This document shows, one piece after another, positions 5,892-6,014 of a DNA stretch of 6,014 nt. Numbering within the stretch: the stretch's first letter is position 1; every line of letters begins with the position of its first letter. The position numbers were made by a program, and so were the translations under genes. A model generated the notes under the pieces. That model made no database searches and had not been told where the DNA came from. It saw nothing but the letters and a program-made list of their open reading frames with translations. Location: positions 1-6,014 of the forward strand of contig JAQGIJ010000218.1 in the NCBI GenBank assembly GCA_028291285.1. The letters are read 5' to 3'. This DNA comes from Phenylobacterium sp. GTDB lineage: Bacteria > Pseudomonadota > Alphaproteobacteria > Caulobacterales > Caulobacteraceae.

Positions 5892-6014
5892 ATGCCCGGA
5901 CGCCGCAAGAAGATCTGGATCACCCGCGCCCAGCCCGGAGCCGACGCCACCGCCGAGCGGGTGCGCGGCATGGGCCATCAGGCGCTGGTGGCCCCGCTGC
6001 TCGCCGTGCGGCGC
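5892..6014 (+). CDS. hemD: Uroporphyrinogen-III synthase, 3'-partial (N-terminal 41 residues)
   Basis: HemD closes and inverts ring D of hydroxymethylbilane to make uroporphyrinogen III, the product that follows HemC. Only the first 41 codons are in the window; the frame is open to the right edge. The visible part has a basic start (MPGRRKK), then IWITRAQPGADATAERVRGMGHQALVAPLLAVR. This is the typical first strand-helix-strand of the HemD fold, with the 'TR.qpGA..TA.rl...Gh....aPLL.v' pattern. Family recognition is by this N-terminal pattern and by position directly after hemC. Catalytic features cannot be checked because HemD has few conserved residues and most of the gene is outside. The ATG at 5892 is the natural start. 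In many alphaproteobacteria a mitofilin-like gene follows hemD, but that lies outside this window. Confidence 0.88.
   Translation, partial: MPGRRKKIWITRAQPGADATAERVRGMGHQALVAPLLAVRR

Noticed and set aside
1..6014. A novel defence, mobile or biosynthetic system
   Set aside because: All genes belong to known families, mostly housekeeping. There are no integrases, transposases, terminal repeats, CRISPR-like spacing, reverse transcriptases or toxin-antitoxin pairs, and no composition break.

Overview
This window looks like ordinary chromosome from a GC-rich alphaproteobacterium, most likely Caulobacteraceae (Caulobacter/Phenylobacterium type). The evidence is strong third-position GC bias, the hemD-hemC // tsaD-gpsA-YciI neighbourhood, a Rieske protein and a SleB-type wall hydrolase next to it, promoter-like sequences resembling the Caulobacter housekeeping pattern, and a CtrA-like box. 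The taxon assignment rests on recalled family and synteny knowledge, not on a search.

Layout from left to right. (1) The left edge cuts into a creatininase-family metal amidohydrolase on the + strand (1-735). (2) Convergent with it, and sharing the four bases CTAG so that both stop codons overlap, is a membrane-anchored SleB/CwlJ-type cell wall hydrolase on the - strand (1844-732). (3) A 122-bp gap (1845-1966) holds a hairpin behind the next operon and a CtrA-like box upstream of the hydrolase. (4) A tight four-gene operon on the - strand follows: tsaD (4698-3592), gpsA (3595-2597), a YciI-family gene (2594-2313) and a small Rieske [2Fe-2S] gene (2326-1967). Its junctions are a 4-bp ATGA overlap, a 2-bp gap and a 14-bp overlap (with the longer Rieske start). 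(5) A 72-bp divergent promoter region (4699-4770) contains an imperfect palindrome. (6) hemC (4771-5724, +) is followed by a 167-bp spacer with a 17-bp tandem repeat array, a 14-bp near-palindrome and a promoter-like sequence. (7) The 5' end of hemD (5892 onward, +) runs off the right edge.

Functionally, hemC and hemD encode consecutive steps of tetrapyrrole synthesis: porphobilinogen to hydroxymethylbilane to uroporphyrinogen III. The divergent operon pairs tRNA t6A modification (TsaD) with glycerol-3-phosphate synthesis for phospholipids (GpsA) and two small proteins of unknown role. There is no phage, transposon, CRISPR, tRNA or defence gene. I do not see a new multi-gene system. The items most worth a second look are non-coding: the tandem hairpin repeats after hemC, the palindromes in the two hem-side spacers, and the CtrA-like box before the wall hydrolase.
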